Shown here: in pieces, positions 17,479 through 28,621 of the stretch
Numbering within the stretch: position 1 is the first letter of the stretch
How the letters are laid out: each line of letters begins with the position of its first letter
Assembly: GCA_029976025.1 (NCBI GenBank)
Contig: JARKNX010000208.1
Span: forward strand, 1 to 64,000
DNA: 64,000 bases
Direction: 5' to 3'
DNA from: Aggregatilineales bacterium
GTDB taxonomy: Bacteria > Chloroflexota > Anaerolineae > Aggregatilineales > Ch27
Notes under the pieces: generated by a model
The model's input: the letters and a program-made list of their open reading frames with translations, nothing else
Database searches by the model: none
Told to the model about the DNA's origin: nothing
Translations under genes and position numbers: made by a program

Positions 17479-18838
17479 TGCGCTCGAAAAAAGAGAAAAC
17501 CCCGCCGGAAGTATCCAGAGCGATCACGTCCCCTTCCTGTATCCCTGATCGCACTTCGCTCACTGTCTCATTCTGAGCGCCCAGCTCTACCGGCCGTTCC
17601 TCCAGCGAGCCATCGGGGAGCAGCACATTCACAAACGCCTGTCCGGTCCGGCGATCCAGTCGAATATATAGATTCGGGACGACGAGCACATCCTGGACGT
17701 TTTCGACGATGATGGTCGCCGCCGCCGTCATGCCCGGGCGGATGCCAGAGGTGCTCCCGTCCAGCCCGATACGAACTTCATAGACAACGACCCCATCGCT
17801 CTGGGAAGCCGCGTCAGCTATGCGCGACACAATGCCATGAAAGACCTGTCCGGGCAGCGCATCGAGCGTCAAATCAACCGCCTGCCCCTGAGTAACCTGC
17901 ACGACATCAACCTCATCGACCTTCACAATCACGGATAAAGCGGAAAAGTCCACCACTGCCATCGCCGGCAACGCGCCCGGCGCCACGAGGCTGCCAGCGC
18001 GCACGTTGACCTGCCCGACAACGCCAGTGAAAGGCGCGCGCAACACAGTATCTTCGTAAGCAGCCTGCGCCCGCTCCAACTGCAGGCGCGCCTGCTCCAC
18101 AACCAGAGCCGCCTGATCAAACTGATACTGGGCAGGGCCTTCCTCAAGCAGACGAACCTGGGCCTGAGCCCGGGCTACCTGACCCTGTGCGGCGTGAAGC
18201 GCCTCCCGGGGCACACCTTCCTGCGCCATCTGCAACTGCATCCGCGCAATCTCTGCCGCGAAGCTCGCCGCGCCAACCTGGGCCAGGCTCATGTCGCTGC
18301 GACGCGCATCGCGCGAAGCCTGTTCGGCAGCCTCATAGGACGCCTGAGCTTGCTGGTACTGAAGCTCAGCAATCCGGACAGATTCGGGGTCAACAGCGTT
18401 GTCACGCAGGTTAACATACGCCGTCCAGGCGCTGTTCACAGCCGCCCGGGCGGCCGCCAGATCGCCTTCTCTCGCCGGCTGTTCGAGGCGCAGCAGGCTG
18501 AGTTCCGCGATCCGGACGGCTAATTCGGCCTGTTCTACGGCGATTCGCTGCACCTCGCCGTCCAGCCGGGCTAACTCCTGCCCCGCGGCGACTGTCTGCC
18601 CCTCCTCCACGCTGACGGATTGCACAATGCCCGCCGAATCGAAGGTCACCTGCGCGGTTCGCGCGGCGTCAACCCTACCTGTTGCGCGCACAGAAACCAG
18701 CACGTCGCCGCGCTCCGCGATCGTCGTCTGTATCTGAGACTCGGCTGGTTTATCCTGTCCTCCCAGACTCTGGCGGGCGACAAGAAAGACTGCCCCAATC
18801 ACGATCGCGATAAAACCTGTTGTGACTACACGGCGCAT
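17471..18838 (-). CDS. MacA/HlyD-like periplasmic adaptor protein (first copy), first gene of the efflux operon
   Basis: The ORF track extends to 19018, but the extra 60 residues lack features and cross a likely -10 box. The ATG at 18838 has GAAGGTG upstream and begins MRRVVTTGFIAIVIGAVFLVAR, a proper membrane anchor (455 residues); 18880 is a second possibility. The lipoyl halves ([22 protein letters not shown] and LRAPFTGVVGQVNVRAGS) flank an Ala/Gln-rich coiled coil. A beta-barrel region with DVVQVTQGQAVDLTLDALPG and a conserved IYIRLDRRTGQAFVNVLLPDG-like tail follow. The tail closely matches the same region of the second adaptor. Confidence 0.87.
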   Translation of the reverse strand: MRRVVTTGFIAIVIGAVFLVARQSLGGQDKPAESQIQTTIAERGDVLVSVRATGRVDAARTAQVTFDSAGIVQSVSVEEGQTVAAGQELARLDGEVQRIAVEQAELAVRIAELSLLRLEQPAREGDLAAARAAVNSAWTAYVNLRDNAVDPESVRIAELQYQQAQASYEAAEQASRDARRSDMSLAQVGAASFAAEIARMQLQMAQEGVPREALHAAQGQVARAQAQVRLLEEGPAQYQFDQAALVVEQARLQLERAQAAYEDTVLRAPFTGVVGQVNVRAGSLVAPGALPAMAVVDFSALSVIVKVDEVDVVQVTQGQAVDLTLDALPGQVFHGIVSRIADAASQSDGVVVYEVRIGLDGSTSGIRPGMTAAATIIVENVQDVLVVPNLYIRLDRRTGQAFVNVLLPDGSLEERPVELGAQNETVSEVRSGIQEGDVIALDTSGGVFSFFERSE

Positions 18839-18966
18839 ATCCGGCACCTTCGATGCCCCCATCATCCATCGCATCATCATAACATAAACCCCGGGCCTGT
18901 AAGTTATAGTCGCATTAGAAGCGCTGATATCCGCGCCAATTATGTACTCCGATACAAACAGTCCGA

Positions 18967-18995
18967 TTGCCCGCGCCGGGTGAACGTGGTAGGAT
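18967..18995 (+). promoter_or_regulatory. Promoter for rex with a possible Rex half-site
   Basis: TTGCCC (18967-18972), a 17-base spacer and TAGGAT (18990-18995) give a plausible promoter. TTCACAA at 19014-19020, just past the expected transcription start, matches one arm of the Rex operator TTGTGAA-n6-TTCACAA. The other arm is not recognisable, so autoregulation is only a possibility. Confidence 0.4.
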
Positions 18996-19051
18996 ATGCA
19001 ACATATGAGGTTTTTCACAAGCGCCGCTGAAACAGAGGGAATGTGATATCT

Positions 19052-19669
19052 ATGGCTTCAGAAATCCCGGATATTGTTATTGGACGTCTGCCGGTTTATT
19101 TGCGAGAACTTTCTCGTTTGAGTGAAGAAGGGCTGGAGATAACCTCATCCCACCAACTGGCCGAACGGCTGGGCATCAGCTCCGCGCAGATTCGCAAGGA
19201 CCTGTCATGGTTCGGTCCGTTCGGCAAACAGGGAACTGGCTACAACATCCCCTACCTGCGCGAGCAGTTGAAAAAGATTCTGAAGCTCGATCATGAATGG
19301 CCAGTTGCGCTCATTGGAGCGGGCGATCTGGGGCGCGCACTCGCCCGTTATGGAGGCTTCACCCATCGGGGCTTCCGCATCGTCATGATCTTTGACAATG
19401 ATCCGGCGAAGATCGGCAGCTATATCGGCAACATTCAAGTGCAGGCTGCCGAAAATATAGAGGAACAGATACGGGCGGGGCAAATCCAGATTGCCATGAT
19501 TGCCGTGCCGACTTCAAGCGCCCAGGCTATTGCTGACACAGTAGTCAAAGCCGGTGTGCGCGCTATCCTGAATTACGCACCTATCACACTGTCGGTGCAG
19601 AACGGCGTCCGGATTCAATATATTGACCCCGCCGCTCATTTGCAGCACATGACTTACTATCTGGGCTAA
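19052..19669 (+). CDS. rex: Redox-sensing transcriptional repressor Rex
   Basis: Rex binds operators near respiratory and fermentation genes and is released by a high NADH/NAD ratio. ATG at 19052 is chosen over GTG at 19043 because AGAGGGA lies 11 bases before it and only two before the GTG. This gives 205 residues. The N-terminal winged helix reads [35 protein letters not shown] (about 30-65). The Rossmann domain carries GAGDLGRAL. The C-terminal swapped helix ends HLQHMTYYL. It is divergent from the efflux operon and convergent with the MreB-like gene. ATP synthase, typical of Rex regulons, lies nearby. Confidence 0.95.
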   Translation: MASEIPDIVIGRLPVYLRELSRLSEEGLEITSSHQLAERLGISSAQIRKDLSWFGPFGKQGTGYNIPYLREQLKKILKLDHEWPVALIGAGDLGRALARYGGFTHRGFRIVMIFDNDPAKIGSYIGNIQVQAAENIEEQIRAGQIQIAMIAVPTSSAQAIADTVVKAGVRAILNYAPITLSVQNGVRIQYIDPAAHLQHMTYYLG

Positions 19670-19709
19670 CACGCCCCTATTATCTGCAGCCATCCAGAAT
19701 CGCCAGCCT

Positions 19710-19729
19710 GCTCCGGCTCAGGCCGGAGC
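19710..19729. terminator. Strong hairpin between convergent rex and mreB-like genes
   Basis: GCTCCGGC-TCAG-GCCGGAGC is a perfect eight-base stem with a four-base loop, and further pairing is possible across a one-base bulge. It overlaps the stop codon of the MreB-like gene and follows rex by about 40 bases. It lacks a U tract, so termination is inferred. Confidence 0.45.
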
Positions 19730-20728
19730 CAGGCCGCGCATCAGGGCCAGATTGTGCATGGCGCGTCCCGCCCCGACGACTGTTGCCACAATCGGATTAT
19801 CAGACCGGTAGGCCGGGACACCCGTCTCGCGAGTCAGAAATTGATTGACGCCGCGCAAGAGCGCGCCGCCGCCGGTGAGCATGATACCCCGATCAATGAT
19901 ATCCGACGCCAGCTCCGGCGGCGTCCGCTCCAGCACAGATCTGGCTACCTGGGCGATCTCACCCAACGGTTCGCGGATGGCTTCCACTACTTCGCCGGTT
20001 GAGACCGTGATTGTCCGGGGCAATCCCCCAACCTGATCGCGCCCCTGAATCTCCATAGTCATCTGCTCCGGCATATCCACCGCCGCCCCGATCTGTATCT
20101 TGACAGATTCCGCCGTCGGCTCCCCGATGACCAGGCTATACTTACGCCGGATATAACCAATGATTGCCTCATCCAGGCGGGCGCCACCAGTACGGACGCT
20201 ATCCGCCACAACAATGCCGTTCATAGTGACCACCGCGGCCTGGCTGATCCCGCCGCCGAGGACGAGAATCATGTTGCCCGCCGGGGTATTAACCGGCAGT
20301 CCGGCGCCAATAGCTGCCGCGAGCGGCTCCGGCAGCAGGTACGCCTCACGCGCGCCAGCCTGCATCGCAGCTTCATGCACCGCGCGACGTTCGACACTGG
20401 TTACGCCATAAGGCACGCTGATCACGACTATAGGCTTAAAAATACGCATACGGCCTACAACTTTGTCAAAAAAATATCGCAGCATCGCTTCGGTGACTTC
20501 ATAGTCGGCAATCACGCCTTCGCGCAGAGGTCGGAAAACCTGGATGTTCTCCGGCGTCCGGCCCCACATATCGCGCGCCTCCTGCCCGATCGCCACCACC
20601 ATAGGCGGCTCCTCTTCTACAGTCAGCGCAACCAGTGAAGGCTCTTGCAAGACAACGCGTTCGTTCTCGAATATCAGGACATTGGTAGTGCCGAGATCAA
20701 CGCCTATCTTCCTGGAAAACAGTGCCAT
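19718..20728 (-). CDS. MreB-like actin homologue with altered ATPase motifs
   Basis: The 336-residue protein aligns end to end with MreB: phosphate-1 loop GVDLGTTN (9-16), VPYGVTSVERRAV, LAAAIGAGLPV, adenosine loop LTGGGALLRG and a C terminus matching the subdomain 1A end. The phosphate-2 signature, normally VVDIGGGTTE, reads LVLGGGISQ here. Val156 replaces the Asp, Ile161 and Ser162 replace the two Thr, and Gln163 replaces the Glu. The LIEEP motif reads LLPEP, with Pro133 replacing the first Glu. These are residues expected to handle Mg and the attacking water, so hydrolysis is probably weak or lost while nucleotide binding may remain. GGAGG stands ten bases before the ATG. There is no mreC, mreD or rodA neighbour. 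It may be a structural paralogue of a second, canonical MreB. Confidence 0.85.
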   Translation of the reverse strand: MALFSRKIGVDLGTTNVLIFENERVVLQEPSLVALTVEEEPPMVVAIGQEARDMWGRTPENIQVFRPLREGVIADYEVTEAMLRYFFDKVVGRMRIFKPIVVISVPYGVTSVERRAVHEAAMQAGAREAYLLPEPLAAAIGAGLPVNTPAGNMILVLGGGISQAAVVTMNGIVVADSVRTGGARLDEAIIGYIRRKYSLVIGEPTAESVKIQIGAAVDMPEQMTMEIQGRDQVGGLPRTITVSTGEVVEAIREPLGEIAQVARSVLERTPPELASDIIDRGIMLTGGGALLRGVNQFLTRETGVPAYRSDNPIVATVVGAGRAMHNLALMRGLAPA

Positions 20729-20910
20729 CGTTCATCAACCTCCAACGAGCGGCAAAATGCCTTCGCGCATATCAACCGGCCAGATACGCCGGGAAGGCAA
20801 CCCTATTGTAACTGAGAATTCGGAGAATACCTTTCGCCCTGCAAGCAGGCGCATCGCATCTCCGGCCCGGCATCCGGGCATAATACTCCATCGATACGGT
20901 GGCTGTCCAC

Positions 20911-20941
20911 AATAAATACGCCCGGATACGATATCCGGGCG
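20911..20941 (-). terminator. Intrinsic terminator of the atpAGDC operon
   Basis: CGCCCGGATA-CGA-TATCCGGGCG is a perfect ten-base stem with a three-base loop. On the minus strand it is followed by TATTTATT. It lies about 30 bases past the atpC stop. The remaining region up to the MreB-like start (about 170 bases) shows no clear feature. Confidence 0.8.
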
Positions 20942-20969
20942 TGGGCGCACTCCTGTCCTGGCCGTCAGC

Positions 20970-21410
20970 TTATTGCTCGTCGCGGATGCGCACAGAGCCA
21001 GCGCGCGACTGCGTGCGACGGTGCACACGAATTGACAGCTCGGCTCGCCGAAGCTCCTGTCTGATAGCGGCTATCTCGTCCGGTGGCGGCCCCTTACGCA
21101 TCATTTCCTCGGCTCTGCGACGCGCAGCCTCCGCCAGCTCCAGGTTAATCTCCGACGAATGTTCTGCTATATCGGCCAGCACAATCACCTTTTCTGGCCG
21201 AATCTCCACAATCCCGCCATATACGACGAGGATTTCCTCCGTGCCGCCGCGCTTGATTCGCAACTCGCCAGCATCCAGCATGGTGAGCAAAGGCGTATGG
21301 CGCGGCAGAACACCCAGGACGCCTTCGCGCCCGGGAAGGATAACCATGTCAGCATCCGGGACGACCAGCACCCGTCGTTCCTGTGTAACCACTTCCACGT
21401 GAATAGGCAT
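20970..21410 (-). CDS. atpC: ATP synthase F1 epsilon subunit
   Basis: The rotor-stalk subunit that couples F1 to Fo and restrains hydrolysis. ATG at 21410, with GGAGG four bases upstream, is preferred over the ORF-track TTG at 21425, giving 146 residues. The N-terminal beta-sandwich reads MPIHVEVVTQERRVLVVPDADMVILPGREG with HTPLLTMLDAGELRI. The C-terminal helical hairpin begins near NLELAEAARRRAEEMMRKG and includes a proline-rich break (GPPPDEI). It is the last gene of the operon, followed by a strong terminator. Confidence 0.93.
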   Translation of the reverse strand: MPIHVEVVTQERRVLVVPDADMVILPGREGVLGVLPRHTPLLTMLDAGELRIKRGGTEEILVVYGGIVEIRPEKVIVLADIAEHSSEINLELAEAARRRAEEMMRKGPPPDEIAAIRQELRRAELSIRVHRRTQSRAGSVRIRDEQ

Positions 21411-21433
21411 GTCGCCTCCAGGCAAATACGCCG

Positions 21434-22873
<1,440 letters not shown>

Positions 22874-23842
22874 CTACAGCGAAACCGCCATCTCTTCTTG
22901 CCGCATCTGGCTCACCACCTGCTCCGCCTGTCCTCGCAGAGCCTCCACGCCGCCCACGATATCCAGTATCTCGCTGGTAATCGCCAACTGCCGCGCTTTG
23001 TTGAAGCTAAGCTGCAGATCTGCCGCCAGCGCTTCGGCATTTTCAGAAGCGTTGCGCATCGCGATCATCCGCGCCGAGTGTTCGCTGGCCAGACTCTCCA
23101 GGATGGCCTGGTAAATCTGGAGCTGCGTGAACCGGGGCAGCATCTCATCCAGAATCTCCGAAGCCGACGGCTCATACAGGTATTCGCGCCCCTGCGTGGT
23201 AGCCGTTGGTTCCGCCTTGATATAACGCCGCGCCAGCGGCGATTCGACCTGGAACGGCTTCAGCGGCAGCAGGTTGATTACCACCGGCTTCTGGGTAAGT
23301 GTGTTAATGAAGTCGGTGTAGGCAATGAAGACCTGATCGGCGCGTCCGGTCAGAAATTCATCAATGATCGTCTGGGCAATAGGGCCGCAAGTTACGATCG
23401 ATGGTTCCGGCGGGAGATGGCTGAATTCCGAGACTATATCGGCCTTCAGTCGCCAAAGCATATCGCGCCCCTTGCGCCCGATCACGATCCAGCGGATCTG
23501 ACACCCGGGCGAGCATTGTTCAGAAGCAAACGTCGTCGCCGCCCGAACAATGTTGGTGTTATACGCGCCAGCCAGGCCGCGATCGCCGGAAATCAGGAGG
23601 ATGGTGATCTTCTGGCCGTTTGACCGCACCTGAAGCAGGGGGTGCAGCAGCGCCGTCGCCCCACCCTGCGAGGCGACATTCACCAGCACTTCCCACGCCT
23701 GCTGGGCATAGGCGCGGCTGGCCAGCGCCTGTTGCTGCGCTTTCCGTGACCGCGAAGCAGAAACCGCCTCCAGGGCACGAGTCACCTGGCCGATATTCTT
23801 GACGCTCTTGATACGATTGCGAATCTCTCGTACATTCGGCAT
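22874..23842 (-). CDS. atpG: ATP synthase F1 gamma subunit
   Basis: The central rotor shaft. The protein has 322 residues, slightly longer than the usual 285-300. The N-terminal helix starts MPNVREIRNRIKSVKNIGQVTRALEAVSAS. The fold core has GDRGLAGAYNTNIVR, and the C-terminal helix has SEHSARMIAMRNASENAEAL. The extra length lies in the middle, around the LARRYIKAEPTATTQGREYLYEPS loop. It lies ten bases after atpA. Confidence 0.95.
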   Translation of the reverse strand: MPNVREIRNRIKSVKNIGQVTRALEAVSASRSRKAQQQALASRAYAQQAWEVLVNVASQGGATALLHPLLQVRSNGQKITILLISGDRGLAGAYNTNIVRAATTFASEQCSPGCQIRWIVIGRKGRDMLWRLKADIVSEFSHLPPEPSIVTCGPIAQTIIDEFLTGRADQVFIAYTDFINTLTQKPVVINLLPLKPFQVESPLARRYIKAEPTATTQGREYLYEPSASEILDEMLPRFTQLQIYQAILESLASEHSARMIAMRNASENAEALAADLQLSFNKARQLAITSEILDIVGGVEALRGQAEQVVSQMRQEEMAVSL

Positions 23843-23851
23843 GGCCGTCCC

Positions 23852-25357
<1,506 letters not shown>

Positions 25358-25548
25358 ATGATCGTCCTCCCCGACAAGACACTCTGATCGGCGCTTAACA
25401 ACAACCAGGGGACAACCCCTATTTGACACTACCTGGAGACTATTCCCTCACCACTCTTCGCCACCAGCGAAGCTGCCCGGGTGAAGGATGCGTGCGTGAT
25501 TCTCCGGGTATTGGCGGAGATCGCGCTCATTTGAGAAGCCTGTCACTA

Positions 25549-25577
25549 AGTCTACTCTATAGGAGTGTTTCTGTCCA
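25549..25577 (-). promoter_or_regulatory. Promoter for atpAGDC
   Basis: On the minus strand TGGACA (25572-25577), a 17-base spacer and TAGACT (25549-25554) form a good promoter. The leader before atpA would be about 185 bases. Sixteen bases upstream of the -35 is a perfect inverted repeat AATTAC-n5-GTAATT (25593-25609) that touches the proC stop; it could be an operator but has no known owner. Confidence 0.5.
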
Positions 25578-25607
25578 CTTCCGCACCTGGCAAATTACCG
25601 GGAGTAA

Positions 25608-26477
25608 TTACCCCTCCCCCAGGTCCTCCGGGTCGCGCCCTCCCAGGCGGGACACCTTGCCGCCGCTGCCCAGGGCTACACTGCGCCGGTACGCGGCCCA
25701 TATCGCGCGGGAAAGCACCGTGCGCAGCCCCCCTTTCTCCAAATGATACAACGCTTCAGCAGATGTGCCACCAGGACTCGTCACCTGATTGCGCATAGAC
25801 GCAGGATGCTCTTCGGCAGCTATCGCATACGCCACCGAGCCGCGCACAGTCTGATAAACAAGCCGCTCAGCGATCTGGCGAGAAAAACCCAGGTGCACCC
25901 CGGCATCAATCATGGCTTCCATGAACAGAAACACGTAAGCGGGGCCTGTCCCGCTCAGGGCCGTCGCCATATCCAGATAGTCCTCATTATCGACGTACAC
26001 CTCGTCGCCCAGCGCGGAGAGGATAGCCCTGGCCTGAGCTATCTGCTGCTCGGGGACCTCCTGTGTAGAAGTCCATACAGTGATCCCCTGGCCAATGCGG
26101 GCCGGAGTATTCGGCATCGAGCGCACCACACGCCGGGCGCCGAAACCGGTGGCAATCTGCCGGATCGTCACACCAGCCATAATGCTCAGGACAAGCGCAG
26201 AGGGCGGCACATTGCCGTACAGGTCGATGAACACCTCCCCCAGCACCTGCGGCTTGATCGATATCACCAGAACATCGGCCTCTTTAGCCGCATCAGCGTT
26301 GCGACAGGTCCACCGCACGCCGTAGCGCGCTGCCAGTTCCCGGCAGCGCTCTTCTCGCGGCTCGGCGATCAGAATCTGCTCCGGTTCGAGCACCCTGCTG
26401 CCATTCAGCAGCCCGTTGATCATCGCTTCGGCCATCATACCGGCCCCTATAAATGTCATTTTGAAATTATCAAACAC
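25608..26477 (-). CDS. proC: Pyrroline-5-carboxylate reductase
   Basis: It reduces pyrroline-5-carboxylate to L-proline with NAD(P)H. The core starts MTFIGAGMMAEAMINGLL (Rossmann GxGxM motif) and ends with the signature TSPGGTSAEALYHLEKGGLRTVL, in which the conserved TSPGGTT is TSPGGTS. The ORF-track start at 26558 overlaps the MenC gene. A GTG at 26477 with AAGGA upstream adds six residues before the Rossmann strand and is my choice (289 residues); ATG 26459 is an alternative with a poor ribosome site. It is the last gene of an SDR - GNAT - NSAR/MenC - proC series. Confidence 0.93.
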   Translation of the reverse strand: MFDNFKMTFIGAGMMAEAMINGLLNGSRVLEPEQILIAEPREERCRELAARYGVRWTCRNADAAKEADVLVISIKPQVLGEVFIDLYGNVPPSALVLSIMAGVTIRQIATGFGARRVVRSMPNTPARIGQGITVWTSTQEVPEQQIAQARAILSALGDEVYVDNEDYLDMATALSGTGPAYVFLFMEAMIDAGVHLGFSRQIAERLVYQTVRGSVAYAIAAEEHPASMRNQVTSPGGTSAEALYHLEKGGLRTVLSRAIWAAYRRSVALGSGGKVSRLGGRDPEDLGEG

Positions 26478-26527
26478 TGCACTGTCCTTTTCCAAAACCG
26501 ACCTTTCGGTCATCTTCTTTGAATCTG

Positions 26528-27694
26528 CTATGTCAGGTGTGGAAAAGCTGCGGGCCACTGTCGGGCGAAAGCCTCCAGCCGGGAGCGATCCACACGCACC
26601 CCTGTCCCTGCGCCATCCGGCACCGCAATCGTGCTATGTTCGCCCAGCACAAACGGCGGTTCGGTCAGATCAGGGTCATAATAGCGGCTGGTCGCCGAAA
26701 GATCGCTGGGCAGCGTCACCCCGGGCAGGGACGCCACCGCCAGATTCTGGGCGCGCCCGATTCCTGTCTCCAGCATCCCGCCAACCCAGAGCGGGACACC
26801 CTCATCATAACAGAGCTTGTGAACGGCACACGCTTCGGTCAAGCCCCCCACCCGCGGCGGCTTCAGGTTGATAATCTGGCAGGCCCCCAGCTCCAGAGCC
26901 AGGCGCACATCATTGGCGCACAAAATACTCTCATCAAGGCAGATCGGCGTCTTCAAAAGCTGCTGGAGCTTGCTGTGCTCATAAATATCGTCGTATCCCA
27001 GCGGTTGCTCAAGCATGAGAAGATCAAAGCGATCCAGCTCGGCCAGGTGATCTGCATCCTGTAGTGTGTACGCGCTGTTAGCGTCCAGCATGAGCATGAT
27101 ATCAGGGAACACTCCTCGGACCACTGCAGCCAGCTCAACATCCCATCCCGGCGCAATCTTGAGCTTGATCCGCCTATAACCTTCACCCAGGCGTTTCTCG
27201 ATAATCGCCAGCGTATCGTCAATTGTGGGCTGGATGCCGATGCTCACCCCCACGCTGGCCTCAGCCCGCCGGGGCGCATCCAGCGGATGCTGCTCCCACA
27301 ACAGATCGGCCAGGGCTACCCCGCGCGCCTGAGCAAAAAGCTCCCATACCGCTCCCTCCAACGCCGCCTTGGTCAGCGGATGCCCGCGCACGCCGGCCAT
27401 TAACGGCACTACATCGGAAGGGGCGCTGATCGATTGCCCCAGCAGCCGCGGGATTAGAAAATGCTCCAGGATATGCTCGGCCGTGCCCACTGTTTCATAG
27501 CTATATCCTGCTTCATAGACGGCGGTACATTCCCCCCACCCGACCCACTCGCCAGATCGCATCTCCACCACCAGCACAGGCCGGATAGCTTCCAGCCCGA
27601 AGCTCGTTCGCAGAGGCTCCACCAGCGACATGACGACTTTGTGAATGGCGATTGAGTCGATCGTAAGCGCAGTCTGGGAAGGGGATGTACTCAT
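26528..27694 (-). CDS. menC: o-Succinylbenzoate synthase / N-succinylamino acid racemase family (enolase superfamily)
   Basis: The protein has 388 residues. The MLE-subgroup barrel shows the catalytic KxK (RIKLKIAPG), the three metal ligands in LDANSAY, LEQPL and CLDES, and the opposite Lys in INLKPPRVGG. WVGGMLETGIGRA closes the active site. The sequence type is the NSAR/OSBS branch, whose members make o-succinylbenzoate for menaquinone, racemise N-succinylamino acids, or do both. No men gene is nearby, but a GNAT acyltransferase is seven bases upstream. That is the arrangement seen in the Geobacillus D-to-L amino-acid conversion pathway, so I favour the racemase role. The symbol reflects family, not proven function. 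Confidence 0.85.
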   Translation of the reverse strand: MSTSPSQTALTIDSIAIHKVVMSLVEPLRTSFGLEAIRPVLVVEMRSGEWVGWGECTAVYEAGYSYETVGTAEHILEHFLIPRLLGQSISAPSDVVPLMAGVRGHPLTKAALEGAVWELFAQARGVALADLLWEQHPLDAPRRAEASVGVSIGIQPTIDDTLAIIEKRLGEGYRRIKLKIAPGWDVELAAVVRGVFPDIMLMLDANSAYTLQDADHLAELDRFDLLMLEQPLGYDDIYEHSKLQQLLKTPICLDESILCANDVRLALELGACQIINLKPPRVGGLTEACAVHKLCYDEGVPLWVGGMLETGIGRAQNLAVASLPGVTLPSDLSATSRYYDPDLTEPPFVLGEHSTIAVPDGAGTGVRVDRSRLEAFARQWPAAFPHLT

Positions 27695-27701
27695 AGCCGG
27701 C

Positions 27702-28601
27702 TCAATTCTGGTTGAAGGAGCGATCGATCTGGCGCAGACTGCTTTCCAGGCTGCAGACGTAGAAACTGCGCACGCGGCCCTGATACGGCTCGTTCAGGAA
27801 ATCGGTCAGCAGGAATCCATTGTCCAGCACAAGACTGAAGACCATCTGGCTGTGTTCCCGCCACGCTCTGGCTAATGCAGGCTCACCCTGCTCGATTCGG
27901 CGGTAGTATGATGGAACCTCAATCAGCCCCAGGACAGACTCCGGCTCAACAAATTCGCTACTCGGCTCCGGTAGCATATGCTGGCCGAGAGTCGTGGGGT
28001 TCAGGATACGGACTCCTCCGTCGAGGTACTGTTCAAGCGTCAAGGGCCGGCGTCCGCCTTTCATGCGTTCCCTGGCGCGCGAGCCGGTCAGCCACCAGTC
28101 CGCCTGGAAGTGACCGCCGGAGCCGGGCGGCACTGCATCACCCTCCGCACCATAGAAGGACGGGTAATAACGGGATACAACAGCGCCGACCTTCCGCAGA
28201 CTGATATTCGCGCTTTCGCCGTGCAGAGGATCGAACACCCATGTCATGAGGCGGATACCCCGCCGGCTGCAGAACTCATACTCCGCTGCTTTGAGTCGGG
28301 TGCCAATCCCCTGGTTGCGGTAAGGCTCCAGCACAACAGCCCATCGCGAATGCATCTGCAGGTTAGCCATCGCTGGCCGCGTCTCATCATTAGATGCCGT
28401 GCCCAGAAAGGCCACCGCGCCGCCCACAAGCGTTTCATCGTCGAAAGCTCCCAGCACCAGCCCCCCATTATGCGCTATTGCCATAAGCATCTGCGCCTGG
28501 ATCAGCTCATCCGCGGCATCTCCCCAGACTGTGCGCTGAATATGTTCCAGCGCGGCCATATCTCCCCCATGAGTCAGGGGGCGTATTGTGATGGTCGTCA
28601 T
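27702..28601 (-). CDS. GNAT-family acyltransferase, possible amino-acid N-succinyltransferase
   Basis: The protein has 299 residues. A GNAT core lies in the first 150 residues: the acyl-CoA loop is VVLEPYRNQGIGTRLK, followed by MTWVFDPLHGESANISLRKVGAVV. The C-terminal half has RERMKGGRRPLTLEQYLDGG and a tail without similarity to other domains I know. Proteins of this size and layout (COG3375-like) are encoded beside NSAR-type MenC and, in Geobacillus, succinylate D-amino acids from succinyl-CoA. Here the gene lies 20 bases after the SDR gene and seven before menC, so the three form one operon. The desuccinylase needed to finish that pathway is not in the window. Confidence 0.78.
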   Translation of the reverse strand: MTTITIRPLTHGGDMAALEHIQRTVWGDAADELIQAQMLMAIAHNGGLVLGAFDDETLVGGAVAFLGTASNDETRPAMANLQMHSRWAVVLEPYRNQGIGTRLKAAEYEFCSRRGIRLMTWVFDPLHGESANISLRKVGAVVSRYYPSFYGAEGDAVPPGSGGHFQADWWLTGSRARERMKGGRRPLTLEQYLDGGVRILNPTTLGQHMLPEPSSEFVEPESVLGLIEVPSYYRRIEQGEPALARAWREHSQMVFSLVLDNGFLLTDFLNEPYQGRVRSFYVCSLESSLRQIDRSFNQN

Positions 28602-28621
28602 CGTTGCTATCTTCTCCGGTC

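Noticed and set aside
20735-21028. 97-residue minus-strand ORF between atpC and the MreB-like gene
   Set aside because: It overlaps the end of atpC in another frame and crosses the atp terminator; no ribosome site or similarity supports it.
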